Origin: WHSW01 sp963769945
Lineage (GTDB): Bacteria; Actinomycetota; Thermoleophilia; Solirubrobacterales; 70-9
DNA: 64,000 nt
Direction of reading: 5' to 3'
Assembly: GCA_963769945.1 (NCBI GenBank)
Contig: CAVYOA010000001.1
Location: 124,001-188,000 of the forward strand
Part shown: in pieces, positions 62,930 to 64,000 of the stretch
Layout of the letters: each line of letters starts with the position of its first letter
Position numbering within the stretch: the stretch's first letter is position 1
Program-made: the position numbers and the translations under genes
The notes under the pieces: model-generated
Seen by the model: only the letters and a program-made list of their open reading frames with translations
Database searches by the model: none
Told to the model about the DNA's origin: nothing

Positions 62930-63845
62930 CTAGGCAGCGAGCAGATCCCCGCCCGCGCGCTCGATCAACTGCTCGCGGATCTCGGTCGTGTCGATGTCCG
63001 CTGCCGCGGTGGTCTGCATCCACTCGCGCAGCAGGCCTGAAAACTCCTGCGGGCGCTCGAGCTGGGGGAAGTGCCCGACGTCATCGAAGACCTCGAAGCG
63101 GCTTCCGGGCATCGCCTTGTGGGCGGCGAGACCGTGCTCGACGCGGGATGATCGGGTCGTTGGCGCCCCAGACGATCAGCGACGGCAGCGCATCGGCGAG
63201 ATAGAGGCGATCCATGGCACTGACGCGCTGGCCGCCGGCGTCGAGTACGGCGCGCATCGTCTGGATGAAAGCGTGACGCGCGTCGGCGTCGTTGAGCGAC
63301 GAGTACCCAACCGCGACCTCGGCTATATCGGGTCCGGTCTCGACCTTGAGCTTGCCCAGCAGCCGCCCGATCGCCTCCCCTGCCGACAGCACATGGGCAT
63401 GGGCGAGCAGCGGCAGCACCAGCTCCGAGCCGGGCAGGGTGGCGGCGCGAAGGATCGGGTGCACCTCGCGTCCCAGGCCGCCGCTGGAGACGAGCGCGAG
63501 GCGCTCGCAGCGCTCGGGGAACTGGTAGGCGAACTGCATCGCGATGCCACCGCCGAGCGAGTGGCCGACAATGCTGGCGCGGTCGTGGCCGAGGGCGAGA
63601 AGAATGTCGCGCACGCCGCTTGCGTAGGCACCGAGCGAGTAGTCGCCGCGCGGCTTCGCGGACTCGCCGTGGCCGAGCAGATCGGGGGCGAGCACCGTGT
63701 AGGAGCTCTCGAGCTCGGAAAGCGCGTGCTCCCACTGTGCCGAGCGCCCCGTGATCCCGTGGATGAGAACGACGACGGGGCCCTCGCCTCCGTATCGAAA
63801 GCAGACGCGGTGTCCGTGAAGTTCGATTTCTTGTCTATTGGCCAT
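62930..63845 (-). CDS. Alpha/beta-fold hydrolase, one frameshift
   Basis: This hydrolase of about 305 residues starts at ATG 63845 with VVVLIHGITGRSAQWEHAL, nucleophile IVGHSLGGGIAMQFAYQF, acid in IVWGANDPIIP; near 63145 the frame changes and continues with AMPGSRFEVFDDVGHFPQLE (His) to the stop at 62930. One indel explains the break. Its intergenic region upstream holds an inverted repeat. Confidence 0.86.
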
Positions 63846-63875
63846 GTTCGCTATCTACCCAGTCTCGCGTCGATG

Positions 63876-63893
63876 TTACATCTGCCGGTGTAA
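63876..63893. promoter_or_regulatory. Inverted repeat TTACA-N8-TGTAA, possible operator
   Basis: TTACA (63876-63880) and TGTAA (63889-63893) form an exact inverted repeat with an 8-base spacer in the only intergenic gap before the hydrolase. Its spacing fits a dimeric TetR-like operator. On the minus strand TTTACA overlaps it and could be a -35. Confidence 0.4.
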
Positions 63894-63915
63894 AGGATGA
63901 GAAACCTGACCCCGT

Positions 63916-64000
63916 TTAGATTGCCGCTCGGGCGGCCCAGGCCATGCGTCCGAGCCTCTCCCCCAGGCTCGCGGGGGTCCAGTGCTCTGGGTCGCGCAGC
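63916..64000 (-). CDS. C-terminal end of a gene cut by the window edge (possibly a TetR-like regulator)
   Basis: The minus-strand frame from 63999 reads LRDPEHWTPASLGERLGRMA and ends at a TAA at 63916. Composition and helix-like spacing fit a coding 3' end. TetR is only a guess from the C-terminal helix pattern and the nearby inverted repeat. Confidence 0.35.
   Translation of the reverse strand, partial: LRDPEHWTPASLGERLGRMAWAARAAI

Noticed and set aside
1..64000. CRISPR arrays, insertion sequences, prophage or replication origin
   Set aside because: No direct-repeat/spacer pattern, transposase, integrase, phage gene or DnaA-box cluster was seen on reading the window.

Overview
The window is high-GC, gene-dense bacterial DNA with short or overlapping junctions (many ATGA/GTGA overlaps) and frequent GTG starts. 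MraZ at the left edge, a Tad pilus locus, a DUF2277 protein, a ROK glucokinase, a very divergent Rho, a long-membrane-domain GGDEF protein and acidic DCGPG-type repeats suggest an actinobacterium, probably Thermoleophilia/Solirubrobacterales. This placement is an inference from gene content; no marker phylogeny was possible.

Layout. 1-600: start of the division/cell-wall (dcw) cluster, with mraZ running off the left edge and a well-formed MraZ box upstream. 1.7-8.5 kb: sugar-phosphate genes (HAD phosphatase, pgi, tal, rpiA, pgl, gnd, ROK glucokinase) without zwf. 8.5-14.7 kb: Tad pilus genes (tadC, tadB, cpaF, a CpaB-like SAF protein) with a two-component system and a DUF192 protein. 14.7-20.5 kb: a CPA1 antiporter, a divergent Rho, glpD and a nitroreductase. 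20.5-27.2 kb: a cobalamin-riboswitch-controlled ECF transporter operon. 27.2-33.2 kb: a cyclic-nucleotide-binding protein, an esterase, a TetR regulator, a heavily frameshifted ppdK, a secreted repeat protein and tRNA-Glu. 33.3-48.6 kb: a catabolic island (glutamine-synthetase-like ligase, two P450s, PLP decarboxylase, APC permease, extradiol dioxygenase, FAH protein, PuuD-like hydrolase, GntR, M32 peptidase, aldehyde dehydrogenase, acetoacetate-decarboxylase-like protein). 48.6-64 kb: tRNA-Leu, then lipid/alcohol metabolism and signalling genes (patatin, acyl-CoA ligase, GGDEF/HD-GYP protein, DUF2993, several alpha/beta hydrolases, an ALDH-GMC fusion, RDD protein, phosphoesterase, MerR).

The most interesting system is the B12-riboswitch operon. 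A CbrT-like S-component is fused to an alpha/alpha-toroid domain, and two DUF4430 proteins are encoded beside it. These are the two folds of animal transcobalamin and intrinsic factor, here split between a membrane-anchored transporter subunit and secreted or lipid-anchored proteins, together with EcfT and a fused double EcfA. Second is the 33-49 kb island, where a shared operator-like motif (TRCAT-W-ATGTA) sits in the promoters of the permease operon and of gntR/puuD, with a degenerate copy at a third promoter. The gene set resembles gamma-glutamylation routes for amines coupled to ring meta-cleavage.

Caveat. At least sixteen apparent frameshifts fall in about ten otherwise well-conserved genes, without matching nonsense decay. 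They look more like indel errors in a draft or metagenomic assembly than real pseudogenes. Broken genes are therefore annotated as single loci, and claims that depend on one base (odd starts, the ALDH-GMC fusion) are marked down.
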